From Planctomycetota bacterium (GTDB taxonomy: Bacteria > Planctomycetota > UBA1135 > GCA-002748355), in NCBI GenBank assembly GCA_020426005.1, contig JAGQQW010000003.1:1-64000 (forward strand): a stretch of 64,000 bases of DNA, read 5' to 3'. Positions 1 through 8,890 of this stretch are shown here, one piece after another (position 1 is the first letter of the stretch; each line of letters begins with the position of its first letter). Position numbers and translations under genes: made by a program. The notes beneath the pieces were generated by a model, which saw only the letters and a program-made list of their open reading frames with translations, made no database searches and had not been told where the DNA came from.

Positions 1-1623
1 AAGGGGATCGCCGCGACGTCCGATGGCAGGCTCTGGTCGCTCGTCTACTTCGAGGACGGGTCTTGGAACGACAACATCGCGCTCAGCCCCAAGCGTGATC
101 TCGCGCGACACATGTTGCTCTGCGCCTCGAACGACGCAGGACAGACGTGGTCGCGGGTCACCGAGGCACGCACGACGGGCGAAGCCTACGGTTCGCTCGT
201 CGTCGACCCCGATGGTCGCACGCTGCACATCGCTTGGTACGCCTGGAACGGCAACAAGACTTCGGTCGGATGGTTCAACAGCGTGTTCTATGCCGCGTTC
301 GATACGCGCACCGACACGTGGATCGGCAACGACACGATGCTCGTGCAGGGCTTCGATGAATCGAACCAGACGTTTTCGATACCCGATATCGCGATCACGG
401 AATCGGGAGTCCTCGGTGTCGTCTTCGCGTGCGCACGAGGAGTTCCCAACGGTTGGGTCGGCGGAACGGGCGCTTGGCACAGTGGACTGCTCTGGAAGAA
501 GGGCACCAACTGGAGCGCCCCGCACCGCATCAACGACGACAGCTCGGGCGTGCAGGCGAGCATCGTCGCGCACGGCGACGACTTCCACATGTGCTATCGC
601 GTGACGACGGGCGGCTACGGCGTCGCGTATCGGCGCTTCGATACGGTCACTGCGAGCTTCGGTGCCGAGGGAGAACTCCCCGTGGTCCCGGATGCGAGCA
701 ATCCCAAGCGCAACGTCAGCACGCTGCACGCGAACAACGCGAGTCACGTCGCTGTCGACCGTGACGGCAACGTCACCGTGCTCTATGCGACGGGGACGAG
801 TTCCTCAGGCGGAGGCAAGCTGTTCTATGTCTATCAGAAGGCCGGGAGCTACACGTTCAGCGCGCCGATGCAGATCGATGACGACTCCGCGATGGGCTGG
901 GGGAACAGCACGTATCGCTTCTTCGAACTCGCACGCAGTTCGGGTGGTGGCTTGACGGCGGTCTACAGCAAGTTGACCGAGCAGAATCAGAACCTCTACA
1001 TGCGTCTCTTGCAGCCGAGCGGGCCCGTGCCGCCCTACGGTCAGTCCGCGCTGACGCTGCAGGCTGGCACGGCGAAAGATCAGTTCCAGCAGCTGTCGGC
1101 CCACGCGGATCACCGCGGGAGCGCGGAGCAGTACGTGCAGCATTCGGACCTGCGCCCGTTCGCGACGTTCACCGGCGGGTCGGCACGCCTTTTCGGTCAA
1201 CTCGCGGGTGTTGCCGTGCACCATGGTTCTTCGTGTGCCGGGAGCAAGACGTTCTTCCCGCGGCTGACTGCGGTGTCTCCGCCGGCGATCGGCATGACGT
1301 TGCAGATGGACCTCGCGCGCCATCCCGCGAACGGACCAGGTGTGCTCTTCCTCGGCTTCGACGATACGAAGTTGTTCGGTGCGATCCCGCTGCCGTTCGA
1401 GCTGGTGCCACTCGGGCTTCCGAAGTGCTACCTGACGCAGGACATTGCACTGTCGCTCGCCTACGCGACGAACGCGTCCGGTGAGTTGCGCGTACAGATC
1501 CCGATCCCCAACAACAGCAGCCTGGTCGGTGTGCCGCTCTACTGGCAGTCGTACGTCGTCGTCGCGGGTGCCAACGCGGGGAACGCGGTGTTGTCCAACG
1601 GCCTGTCGACGGTCGCGCGCTGA
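1..1623 (+). CDS. Secreted BNR-4/sialidase-like beta-propeller protein, 5' end outside window
   Basis: The reading frame is already open at base 1, so the start and any signal peptide are missing; 540 residues are visible. An Asp-box-like motif SNDAGQTWS is followed by blade-like repeats with SxDGR, W-rich and VAxDRDGN-type strands over roughly the first 350 visible residues, which resembles BNR-4 repeat proteins of the sialidase/glycosidase type. The last ~110 residues (GAIPLPFELVPLGLPKC, then a run ending VGVPLYWQS) match the C-terminal module seen in several other secreted proteins of this window. The protein is likely exported and may bind or cleave glycans, but no catalytic residues can be assigned from this fragment. 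Confidence 0.75.
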   Translation, partial: KGIAATSDGRLWSLVYFEDGSWNDNIALSPKRDLARHMLLCASNDAGQTWSRVTEARTTGEAYGSLVVDPDGRTLHIAWYAWNGNKTSVGWFNSVFYAAFDTRTDTWIGNDTMLVQGFDESNQTFSIPDIAITESGVLGVVFACARGVPNGWVGGTGAWHSGLLWKKGTNWSAPHRINDDSSGVQASIVAHGDDFHMCYRVTTGGYGVAYRRFDTVTASFGAEGELPVVPDASNPKRNVSTLHANNASHVAVDRDGNVTVLYATGTSSSGGGKLFYVYQKAGSYTFSAPMQIDDDSAMGWGNSTYRFFELARSSGGGLTAVYSKLTEQNQNLYMRLLQPSGPVPPYGQSALTLQAGTAKDQFQQLSAHADHRGSAEQYVQHSDLRPFATFTGGSARLFGQLAGVAVHHGSSCAGSKTFFPRLTAVSPPAIGMTLQMDLARHPANGPGVLFLGFDDTKLFGAIPLPFELVPLGLPKCYLTQDIALSLAYATNASGELRVQIPIPNNSSLVGVPLYWQSYVVVAGANAGNAVLSNGLSTVAR

Positions 1624-1755
1624 AGAACTGCGTTGCCGTGACGCGCGCGATCGTGCGGAGCGATCGGGGCATTCCGCATGGGCCCACGCGCGTTTGCAAT
1701 CCGCGCAATTCGGGTCATCGTTACGCGCGCGGTGTTCCAGAGTATGCAACCGTGC

Positions 1756-2394
1756 ATGCCTCGAGTCTCCGACCGCTTGCGCGTTCCCGTTTGGCTAGTC
1801 CTCTGCTGGACATTGGCCGGCTGCGTGACTCCGTCCGCTCGCTACGCGCAGATTCGGCTCGGCGCGGGCGTTCTCGGGGACTACGTGCAGGCTGTCTCCG
1901 GTCACGGTGTGATCGAGGAGGTTCGGACGCACGACGTCGGTCCGACGGCCGCCTTGGCAGTCGGCACGGAGTTCGATTCCTGGAGCTTCGAACTCGAGGC
2001 GGCGACGCGGCGCCACGAGCATGACGAGCTACGGACGAGGGGAATCAACGGTGGCGTGATCGATCTCGAGGGGCAAGTCACGATGCATACCCTTATGGCG
2101 AACGCGCTGTTCGAGATCGATACAGGAACGCCACTCCGTCCGTTCGTCGGGCTGGGCATCGGGACGACGTACCTGGACGTGCAGACGAGAACGTACGTTC
2201 CTAGCGAGCGCGACCTCGTGTTGGCAGCGCAAGGCCTCCTTGGCTTGTCCTGGAGATACTCCGAGGCGGTGTCGTTGGCGCTCACCTTCCGTCATCTCGA
2301 CAACACCGTGACGAGCCTCAGGGGAGGGCGACGCGACTTCTACGACGAGTACGTGAGCGACAGCATCGAACTCGGACTCCGTGTGCGTTTTTGA
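1756..2394 (+). CDS. Outer-membrane beta-barrel-like lipoprotein
   Basis: About 212 residues. The chosen start gives a short lipoprotein signal peptide ending in LAGC (Cys23); an ATG at 1744 would add four residues, and the frame is open further upstream without a better signal. The mature part alternates amphipathic beta strands (SWSFELEAATRRHEHDEL, TPLRPFVGLGIGTTYLDV, SEAVSLALTFRHLDNTV) and ends SIELGLRVRF with a terminal Phe, as in small outer-membrane barrels with the OprF/OmpW-type glycine-rich fold. It has no operon partner on its strand and converges on the next gene 14 bp away. Its function is unknown; an alternative is a soluble lipocalin-like sandwich. Confidence 0.7.
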   Translation: MPRVSDRLRVPVWLVLCWTLAGCVTPSARYAQIRLGAGVLGDYVQAVSGHGVIEEVRTHDVGPTAALAVGTEFDSWSFELEAATRRHEHDELRTRGINGGVIDLEGQVTMHTLMANALFEIDTGTPLRPFVGLGIGTTYLDVQTRTYVPSERDLVLAAQGLLGLSWRYSEAVSLALTFRHLDNTVTSLRGGRRDFYDEYVSDSIELGLRVRF

Positions 2395-2408
2395 CTCGCC
2401 AGTGTGAC

Positions 2409-5237
2409 TCAACGTTCGTCCACGTGGACGGACCCGCCCGAAAGGATCGTGCGTTCAGCGACGATGCGGCCCCGGTTCATGACCGTGACCGTGTGCGTCC
2501 CCGCAGGTAGATTGCGCACGAGTTGCGCGTGTTCGCGGGCGAGTGTTGACGCGCCTCCTTGGTAGACGATTCGCTTCTGAGTGTCGCGAACGACGAATCG
2601 TAGACCCTGCGCCCAGGACCACAGGCTCTGCGATTCGAGGGTCGATGCCGCTGGGGCGACCGTCACTCGTAGCAGCTCGAAGCGTACGATCGGCAGTTGG
2701 ATCGTGAGCGGCGGTGAGCGCATTCCGATCGTGACTTCGACGGGGGCGAGCGATGCCTTGCGTTGCGGTTGCAATCGTCTGCCCCAGCGATCGAAGGCCG
2801 CGTGTTCGAACGGCTCGACGAGGACCTGATACTGGCCTGGTGCCAGACCGCGGAACGTGAAGCGTCCTGACGAGTCGCTGCGCGCGATCGTCAGGCGCTC
2901 GCGTGCGATGTCCTTGGCAAGGACCTGCACGGGTTCGGAGAGCCTGTCCTCGGTGCAGGTCACGATTCCCAAGAGTTCGGCACCCTCGCCGAGGTGGACT
3001 TCGATACGCCGCGACTCGGACAGGTGGACGCCCGTGCTCCGACAGCCGAACCCCTCGGCGGAGACGGTCACGTCCCACGTCCCGAGAGGCAGGTCGTCGA
3101 GGCGGACTTCCGGACCGGGGCTCAACGCTCGCTTCGTTTGATCACCGGAAGCGATTTCCACTCGCACGAGGCTTTCGATGCCCATGCCAGTGAGTATGTC
3201 GTCCACACGGACGGTGAGAGAGGCGCGAACGGCAGTGATGTCGAGTGTGTCGAGCACGACACGCAAGGTTCCCGAACTGGCGTCGATGGTCGCGAGGATC
3301 TTCCGGTGCTCCTTGGAGCCAGAGCGGGGATGTTCGACGAGGATGCCGCACGATTTCGGGACCCCGATCAGTCGCACCGCACCGCGATCATCCGTGATGC
3401 CTCGTCCGAGCGCGGGTGGCCTGGATGCTCCGTTCTCGAAATCGTGCAATGCGCCCGCTTCGAAAGCCTGCACCGAAGCGTTCGGAACGGGACGCTGACC
3501 GCGATCGACGACGGAGACGGCGAGGTCGACTGCCGGCGCGAGAGTGATCGTGAGGCCATCGACCGGACACTCGCAGTAGTGAGGTCGTCGAGCCTCGCGT
3601 TTCGTGGGTTGGAGTTGGATTCGGTGCGTCGCGAATCCCGGCGCATGCGCCTCGAGCGACATTGCACCTTGGATGTTGCTGTCCAACGCGAGCTCGAAGC
3701 GACCCTCGGCGTCCGAGATCGTACGGCCTGTTCCGATGTCGATCGTCGCACAAGCCACGGGCCGACGCATTGGATCCTGCACGATGCCGTGCCAGTGGCG
3801 AAAGGCATCGGAAGGCCACACGAGGTCCGGGACCACGACGGTGTCGTCGGGTTTCGTGATCACGGTCGCACTCGGCCTGCCGAGACCGAGCGTGACGGTG
3901 ACGTCGCCGCCACTGGATGGACACGGGATGCCGTCCATCCGGTATGCACCCGCCGAGTCGGTGATGATGTCTCGCTCGACTTGCCATGGAGCAACATCCT
4001 CGGGCCGTCGAAGGCTCCACATCGCGGAGCCATGGCCCGTGTCGTGGCGCTGGAGGTCCAAGTCGGGGCCATCCTCGCACAGCGGTTGGGCCTTGGCTTC
4101 TGCCCAGACTCTTCGGCCAGCGAGCGGCGTGCCCGACTCGTCGACGACCCTGCCGCGCAAGCTTCCCGCTCGGTAGAGCGCGACCTTCAGCGCGTCGACA
4201 CGTTCGGGGAAGCGCACGATCTGCCAGTGCGGCGCATACGCAGGCGCCCTGACCCACAGATAAGTCTCCGGTCGCTTCTTGTCGGCAACACTCGGAAGTC
4301 GTTCGAGTCGGAACCTACCGTCGGCTTCGGTCGACGTGGTCTCTGCGCACAGCGAAGGGGGACTCCGCTTCCCGTCTCTGTCGTAACTACTGCGGTAGTA
4401 CCAGAGTTCGATCGTTGCGTTCTCCACGCCGTGGTCCGTCTCTGCATCGACGACCTTGCCGGTCACGATGCGCCCGTCGTCGACGACGATCACGACCTCT
4501 GGCATGCCCCAGTTCACGCGAACAGTCCGGAATGCCGGCAGCGCATCGGGTGCGAGCACTTCGACATACACCGTCCACGGGACAGCATCGAACTCGAAGC
4601 GTCCGTCGGCCGAGGTCGAGATGGTTGCGCCTGCACCCGGGGCGAGGAATGGGTTGGACCACCGAACGAGCGCATCGGCCACGGGGCTGTCATCCGTGCG
4701 TACGACGCGGCCCAGGAGTTTCGGTGAGCGTTCGAGAACCACGTCGTGCCCGCTCGACGGAGACCGCACTGGAAGATCCCTCGGCCGATAGCCAGGCAGG
4801 GAGAACGTCAAGGACGCGCGGGCATCGCGTTCCCACGAGATCGCGAATCTGCCGGTCTCATCGGTCACGAAGTCACCTAGAGGAGGATTGCGATCGCGAC
4901 TCGCATGTGCATCCGCGTCGCCTCGTGCGCCAGACGGCCTTCGAGTCTCGATCTGCACGCCCGCCAGGGGAGTCCCAAGGGCGTCGCGCACGCGGCCTTC
5001 CACCATCGCGCTCGGCGCAGCATCCTCCTCGCTCGAAGGCGGCGTGATGCGCCCGGCGTCGTTCGAATCGGTCGAGACGGTCTGGAGGGGGGTCGATGGA
5101 GTCGTTTCGACGGTCGACGAGGGTACGCCTGGGTCTTCGGCCTTGCGGTCGCCGTTGCCTCGGAGCCACCAAACCAACAACGCGAGGACCAGGACACTGG
5201 CGATCGCAACGAAGACACGATTCCTCAGCTTCGGCAT
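2409..5237 (-). CDS. Membrane-anchored protein of carboxypeptidase-regulatory-like repeats
   Basis: A 942-residue protein with a single N-terminal membrane segment (about residues 8-25, VFVAIASVLVLALLVWWL), then a Ser/Thr/Pro-rich linker and a chain of beta-sandwich repeats of the CarboxypepD_reg/transthyretin-like type. The repeats show the usual signature, for example EGRVRDALGTPLAGVQ, followed by ETGRF-like strands, and recur roughly every 80-100 residues. No enzymatic motif is visible. This is one of three such anchored proteins in the window (others at 7160-8770 and 51554-53269), which share architecture rather than close sequence. A role in binding or organising surface material is an inference; regulation cannot be read from the sequence. 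Confidence 0.75.
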   Translation of the reverse strand: MPKLRNRVFVAIASVLVLALLVWWLRGNGDRKAEDPGVPSSTVETTPSTPLQTVSTDSNDAGRITPPSSEEDAAPSAMVEGRVRDALGTPLAGVQIETRRPSGARGDADAHASRDRNPPLGDFVTDETGRFAISWERDARASLTFSLPGYRPRDLPVRSPSSGHDVVLERSPKLLGRVVRTDDSPVADALVRWSNPFLAPGAGATISTSADGRFEFDAVPWTVYVEVLAPDALPAFRTVRVNWGMPEVVIVVDDGRIVTGKVVDAETDHGVENATIELWYYRSSYDRDGKRSPPSLCAETTSTEADGRFRLERLPSVADKKRPETYLWVRAPAYAPHWQIVRFPERVDALKVALYRAGSLRGRVVDESGTPLAGRRVWAEAKAQPLCEDGPDLDLQRHDTGHGSAMWSLRRPEDVAPWQVERDIITDSAGAYRMDGIPCPSSGGDVTVTLGLGRPSATVITKPDDTVVVPDLVWPSDAFRHWHGIVQDPMRRPVACATIDIGTGRTISDAEGRFELALDSNIQGAMSLEAHAPGFATHRIQLQPTKREARRPHYCECPVDGLTITLAPAVDLAVSVVDRGQRPVPNASVQAFEAGALHDFENGASRPPALGRGITDDRGAVRLIGVPKSCGILVEHPRSGSKEHRKILATIDASSGTLRVVLDTLDITAVRASLTVRVDDILTGMGIESLVRVEIASGDQTKRALSPGPEVRLDDLPLGTWDVTVSAEGFGCRSTGVHLSESRRIEVHLGEGAELLGIVTCTEDRLSEPVQVLAKDIARERLTIARSDSSGRFTFRGLAPGQYQVLVEPFEHAAFDRWGRRLQPQRKASLAPVEVTIGMRSPPLTIQLPIVRFELLRVTVAPAASTLESQSLWSWAQGLRFVVRDTQKRIVYQGGASTLAREHAQLVRNLPAGTHTVTVMNRGRIVAERTILSGGSVHVDER

Positions 5238-5471
5238 GGAGAGATCCGGTACGGGGACGGGTGCTGGGTTTCCTCAGCGCGGGTTTGGCAGCAGCCCCAG
5301 GAAGGGCTGATGGTGCAGGCATCCGACGTGGAGAGGCGAGGTGAGGAGTCCTTACACGAGCTCCACGCGCGGCGTGTCGAGCCAAAGACACCGATCCGCA
5401 GAGGCCGGAACATCGCTGGAACCCGAACCCTCCCTCGCGTCCCGTCGCGACCGTGGTACGCTCGGCACGAC
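5238..5471. other. Divergent intergenic region without a gene
   Basis: About 234 bp separates the divergent starts at 5237 and 5472. No coding signal, RNA gene or strong inverted repeat was recognised; it must carry promoters for both flanking genes. The only promoter-like hexamer noted is TACGCT close to the plus-strand start. Confidence 0.5.
5457..5462 (+). promoter_or_regulatory. Possible -10 element TACGCT, leaderless type
   Basis: TACGCT ends 9 bases before the ATG at 5472, so transcription would begin at or just before the start codon. No convincing -35 hexamer was found at the usual distance. It is listed because several other genes here have the same arrangement. Confidence 0.3.
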
Positions 5472-5948
5472 ATGGGGGACCCCGCACGCAGTCGCGAACC
5501 GCGCGACGACCGCACGCAACCGCGCGTGATCTCGCTCTCGGACGTCAAGGATCGCGTCCAGAAGCAGCCGTTCTCGTACAAGATGTTCACGTGGGCGGCC
5601 TTCGTCTACCTGTGTGCCTCAGCGCTGCCGTGGAGTCCAGGTCAGAACGGCTGGAGCCACACGATGGTTCTCTTGATGTCGCTTTCGATCGCGTGTGGGC
5701 TCACGCTCCACGTGCTCGGCCTGCAGGGGATCGGACCCGGTGGCGGTAAGCGATTCTGGCGCCTGTATCGCTACGTCGTCGCGTTCCAGGCGTTCGTCTT
5801 CGTGCTGACGATCCTGACGAAGATCCCGCTGATCGGAAACTGGGACGTCGGCCTCGTGCTCGCGTGCTTCGCGCTGCCGACGATGTTCTACGCGGTGTAT
5901 CGCATCCTCGATGAGCGCGGGTTGCTGCCGGTGAAGATCACGCGTTGA
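5472..5948 (+). CDS. Small integral membrane protein, DUF3817-like
   Basis: 158 residues. The frame is open much further upstream, but the ATG at 5472 is chosen because residues start to look like protein there: a charged N-terminus (GDPARSREPRDDR) followed by four hydrophobic segments (MFTWAAFVYLCASALPW, MVLLMSLSIACGLTLHVLGL, YVVAFQAFVFVLTILTKIP, VGLVLACFALPTMFYAVYR). Size and spacing resemble small four-helix membrane proteins such as the DUF3817 family, though no diagnostic motif is clear. The function is unknown. It lies alone between a divergent neighbour and a further small membrane protein 59 bp downstream, which may be co-transcribed. Confidence 0.65.
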   Translation: MGDPARSREPRDDRTQPRVISLSDVKDRVQKQPFSYKMFTWAAFVYLCASALPWSPGQNGWSHTMVLLMSLSIACGLTLHVLGLQGIGPGGGKRFWRLYRYVVAFQAFVFVLTILTKIPLIGNWDVGLVLACFALPTMFYAVYRILDERGLLPVKITR

Positions 5949-6007
5949 GCGGGGTTCCGTCCCATGGGGTGCAGCGGAGCTTCGTGGATCACCCGTGAGG
6001 ATGCAGA

Positions 6008-6400
6008 GTGCTGACGCTCGTTTCGTTGGTTTGTCATGCGTTGGCTCTCTTGCTCGTCTTCACGATGCTTTGGCCACTGTTCTTCCTGCATTACGCTTGG
6101 CAGGTCCGGCGTGGTGTTGAGGAAGATCGTAGCTTTTGCATCATGCCAGTGCCATTCGTGCCCTTCCCGATCTTGCTCGTGCTCGTGGGGACGATGGCGC
6201 TTTCCGGCACGCGAGTTCTTGGATACTCGTGGTCGAGTGTCGCGTGGATCGGTGGTGTCGCCAGCGCTGGACCGATCGTCGTGATCGCGTTGGTCGTCCT
6301 CGTTGTGAAGACATTCTGCGGCGATCCTCCGGGAAGCGAGGGTGGATCCGCGACCGACAAGGAGATTGGCGATGACGGCGCCGATGCGGAGCATCGGTGA
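6008..6400 (+). CDS. Hypothetical small membrane protein
   Basis: 130 residues starting with GTG; a GAGG at 5997-6000 sits 7 bases upstream and decides the start. Hydrophobic segments at about residues 1-25, 44-65 and 78-101 indicate three membrane passes, and the last ~28 residues are hydrophilic and acidic (GGSATDKEIGDDGADAEHR). I do not recognise the family. It lies 59 bp after another small membrane protein on the same strand and may form a transcription unit with it. Confidence 0.55.
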   Translation: MLTLVSLVCHALALLLVFTMLWPLFFLHYAWQVRRGVEEDRSFCIMPVPFVPFPILLVLVGTMALSGTRVLGYSWSSVAWIGGVASAGPIVVIALVVLVVKTFCGDPPGSEGGSATDKEIGDDGADAEHR

Positions 6401-6526
6401 CGATCGGAGGAGACGAGCGCGACGCTACTGCGAAGAACGTAGAGCCGAGGTGATCCATCGAGTTTCCGTGCGCACAGCGCGCCGTCTGATGAACGACGAC
6501 GATCCTCCTGCGTTGGTGGCGCAATC

Positions 6527-7036
6527 ATGAGTGGCGTTCGCGCGGAGGACGGTTGCAGATGGGGACATCGTGGTATTCACACCGCCTTTTCTGTCCTCCT
6601 CGTGGCGTGTCAGACAAACCCCGAAGTCCGCCGTTGGTCCACCGTGGACGCAGCGATGCACGACATCGCGCGCGAGCTCGAGCGGAATGCTGTAGCGGGG
6701 TCGCGCCGCGTGGTGGAGAGGGTGAAGAGCGTCCCGGACGATGTTCCCCCCGAGCATCCGGAGTACGAGTTCCGCGGCCTCGGGCACGGCGAGGACTGGG
6801 ATGCCGAAGCGCTGCAGAGCTTCGTGGCCGAACTCGATCGTTGGCAGCTGCGAGGTCGAGGCTGGGAGATGCGGAACTACGCGACGTATTCCGGTGATTA
6901 CAGAAGCTGGGCCTCCGTCTCGATTCCTGTGCACATCCGCCGCAAGGATGGCTACGGCGGCAGGGGAACACTCGCAGAGTTCTGTTTGCTGCGCCGCAAT
7001 GCCGGCTGGGAACTCGTCCGCATCATGACTTTCTGA
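6527..7036 (+). CDS. Hypothetical lipoprotein
   Basis: 169 residues. A polar N-terminus leads into a short hydrophobic run ending LLVACQTN, a lipobox-like sequence with Cys at about residue 28, so this is probably an exported lipoprotein with an unusually long n-region. The mature part has no recognised domain; it contains a central WEMRNYATYSGDYRSWASVSIPV strand-rich section and ends in WELVRIMTF, reminiscent of small NTF2-like or immunity-type sandwiches, but this is only an impression. No partner gene is apparent. Confidence 0.55.
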   Translation: MSGVRAEDGCRWGHRGIHTAFSVLLVACQTNPEVRRWSTVDAAMHDIARELERNAVAGSRRVVERVKSVPDDVPPEHPEYEFRGLGHGEDWDAEALQSFVAELDRWQLRGRGWEMRNYATYSGDYRSWASVSIPVHIRRKDGYGGRGTLAEFCLLRRNAGWELVRIMTF

Positions 7037-7159
7037 GCAGTGCGCAGCTGGCATGGCGTAACGTGAGCGCTCCAGGGATGGGTGCCCGGCATATCGCGAC
7101 GTCGCTCCATCTCGTGGCCTTGCCGTCGCAACCCATGCGGCAAAGGTTGCGGTGCTCCG

Positions 7160-8770
7160 ATGAATTCCAAGCGACTGCCACTCCTGCTCGTTGCAGGCCT
7201 CCTTGGCTTGCTCGGTCTCGTGCTTTTTCTCCAACACGGGACCGGAAGCGCGTCTCTGCCCGACGATAGGGGAGCTCTCGACCGCAAGAACAACAGAGCC
7301 GTGCTCGATTCGACTGCGACGATCGCTGTCGACGAAGTGAGTGTTCGCGTGTCCGCCGACTTCGGTGCGATCGTGACCGTCGTCGACGCCAGATCGAAGA
7401 CGCCGATCGCAGGGGCTCGCGTGTGGTCCGCGAACGGTGTCCATGCGACCGATGACTCCGGTCGCACGCAGATCGGGGAAACCCTGACGGACGACACGGT
7501 TGCTGCTTGGGCGTCGGGGTACCAGGTCGCGTTCGCCTCGATCCATGCCTCGGAGCCCGTCGTCGTCGAGCTGGCGCACAGCCCTGACCTCACGATCGAA
7601 GTGTTCGACGAGCGCGGTGCGCCCGTCCTGGGTGCGATCGTGACGCTCACGTACGGGGGAGCGACAGCTTCCATGGGCACGGTTCCCTTGACCGTCGACC
7701 TCCGGGCGCAGGCGTCTTCGTATGCGCGCGAGCTGCGAACGGATGGCGCCGGCAAGGTCGTGTTCCGAGGCTTGTCGTCCGGGGATCACTTCGTGACCTG
7801 CCATGCGTTCGGATACTTGCCAGCGAAGGATGTGTTCGCCGAGATGTCGAACGGGATGACGTGGCCGGTCGGTTCCTCCAACGAGCCCCTTCGCATCGAG
7901 ATGGCGCGCCTCTACGCGATCGTCGTCGGCGTGACCAACACCGCCTATGACGAGCGGCATCCGTGGCCGGTGAACTCGATGTCGCTGGGGGTGAAGCCAC
8001 CGGTGGAGTTGGATGGCGATCTACCACCGGGACTCACCGCGAATGCGAGGACTTCCACAGAGAGTCTGTTGAGGCGACTCTCCCTCGAGTCGGGCGGTGC
8101 ATCGTATTGGTGTTGCAATGTCTACCGCGCCGGCCGAGGAGTCTTGCCGCGATACGAAATGCAGTACGACTTGCATCTTCAGTCTGCGAATCCGCTCCAT
8201 TGGAATGGCACGGCGGCGTGTGTGCCGCTCCTCGAGTTCTCGCACGACGACGCCGTCGCCCACACGATGCATCAGATCGAACCGCACGCCGATCTGCGCG
8301 TGAAGACGCCGTTTCCAATTTGGGCGAAGTCAGCAGCGCGTCGTCAGGTGACCGGGATCCGCCGCGTTCCAAAAGGCGGTGTCGCGACGTTCAGCCTCGT
8401 ACCCGGGGACTACGTCCTGACTCCGGCGGATGCCTTTTGCCGGAAGCTCGAGAAGCGAGTCCACCTGCCCATGTCTGGCGCCACGGTGGACGCAACCGAG
8501 TTGTTCGCGGAGGTCGGGTCGATTCAGCTCCGGGTCGTGGACGCTGGCGGGCGACCGACGTCGAACTACTCGCTCTGGATTCGGCCAGCGAACGACTCGT
8601 TCAGCCCGCACATCGATGGCTCGACCGGCAAGACCGAGGTCGATCTCCTGGTGCGCGCCGGCGACTACTCCGTCCACGTGCAGGACGCCACGATGAAGGA
8701 CTTGCGCGTGGTCAAGTTCCAGGTCGTGCCGGGGGTGAACGAACCGGTCGTCTTGCGCGCCACCAGATAG
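7160..8770 (+). CDS. Membrane-anchored carboxypeptidase-regulatory-like protein
   Basis: 536 residues from the ATG at 7160; the upstream extension of the frame is Arg-rich and not protein-like. An N-terminal hydrophobic segment (residues 5-24, RLPLLLVAGLLGLLGLVLFL) acts as anchor or signal. Several beta-rich modules follow with the CarboxypepD_reg pattern, e.g. VVDARSKTPIAGARVWSANG with a following TDDSGR turn, and IEVFDERGAPVLGAIVTL; a final module carries VVDAGGRPTSNYSLWI. No catalytic motif is visible. It shares architecture with the proteins at 2409-5237 and 51554-53269 and probably lies in the periplasm or on the outer surface. Confidence 0.7.
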   Translation: MNSKRLPLLLVAGLLGLLGLVLFLQHGTGSASLPDDRGALDRKNNRAVLDSTATIAVDEVSVRVSADFGAIVTVVDARSKTPIAGARVWSANGVHATDDSGRTQIGETLTDDTVAAWASGYQVAFASIHASEPVVVELAHSPDLTIEVFDERGAPVLGAIVTLTYGGATASMGTVPLTVDLRAQASSYARELRTDGAGKVVFRGLSSGDHFVTCHAFGYLPAKDVFAEMSNGMTWPVGSSNEPLRIEMARLYAIVVGVTNTAYDERHPWPVNSMSLGVKPPVELDGDLPPGLTANARTSTESLLRRLSLESGGASYWCCNVYRAGRGVLPRYEMQYDLHLQSANPLHWNGTAACVPLLEFSHDDAVAHTMHQIEPHADLRVKTPFPIWAKSAARRQVTGIRRVPKGGVATFSLVPGDYVLTPADAFCRKLEKRVHLPMSGATVDATELFAEVGSIQLRVVDAGGRPTSNYSLWIRPANDSFSPHIDGSTGKTEVDLLVRAGDYSVHVQDATMKDLRVVKFQVVPGVNEPVVLRATR

Positions 8771-8890
8771 CCGTTCGCCGTACGTCTTGTGGAGTTTTTC
8801 GACACGGCGGCGTGCACGAAGGCGTGATCTCGATGCCCCGCTCCGCGATGAGGTTCAGGTCGAGGCGCATCGTCAGCCGATCCGTAGTGC

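Noticed and set aside
2994-4727. Long plus-strand open frame (577 codons) antisense to the carboxypeptidase-regulatory-like gene
   Set aside because: Rich in Arg, His and Asp with no domain or hydrophobic pattern; it mirrors the codon structure of the minus-strand gene, as is common in GC-rich DNA.
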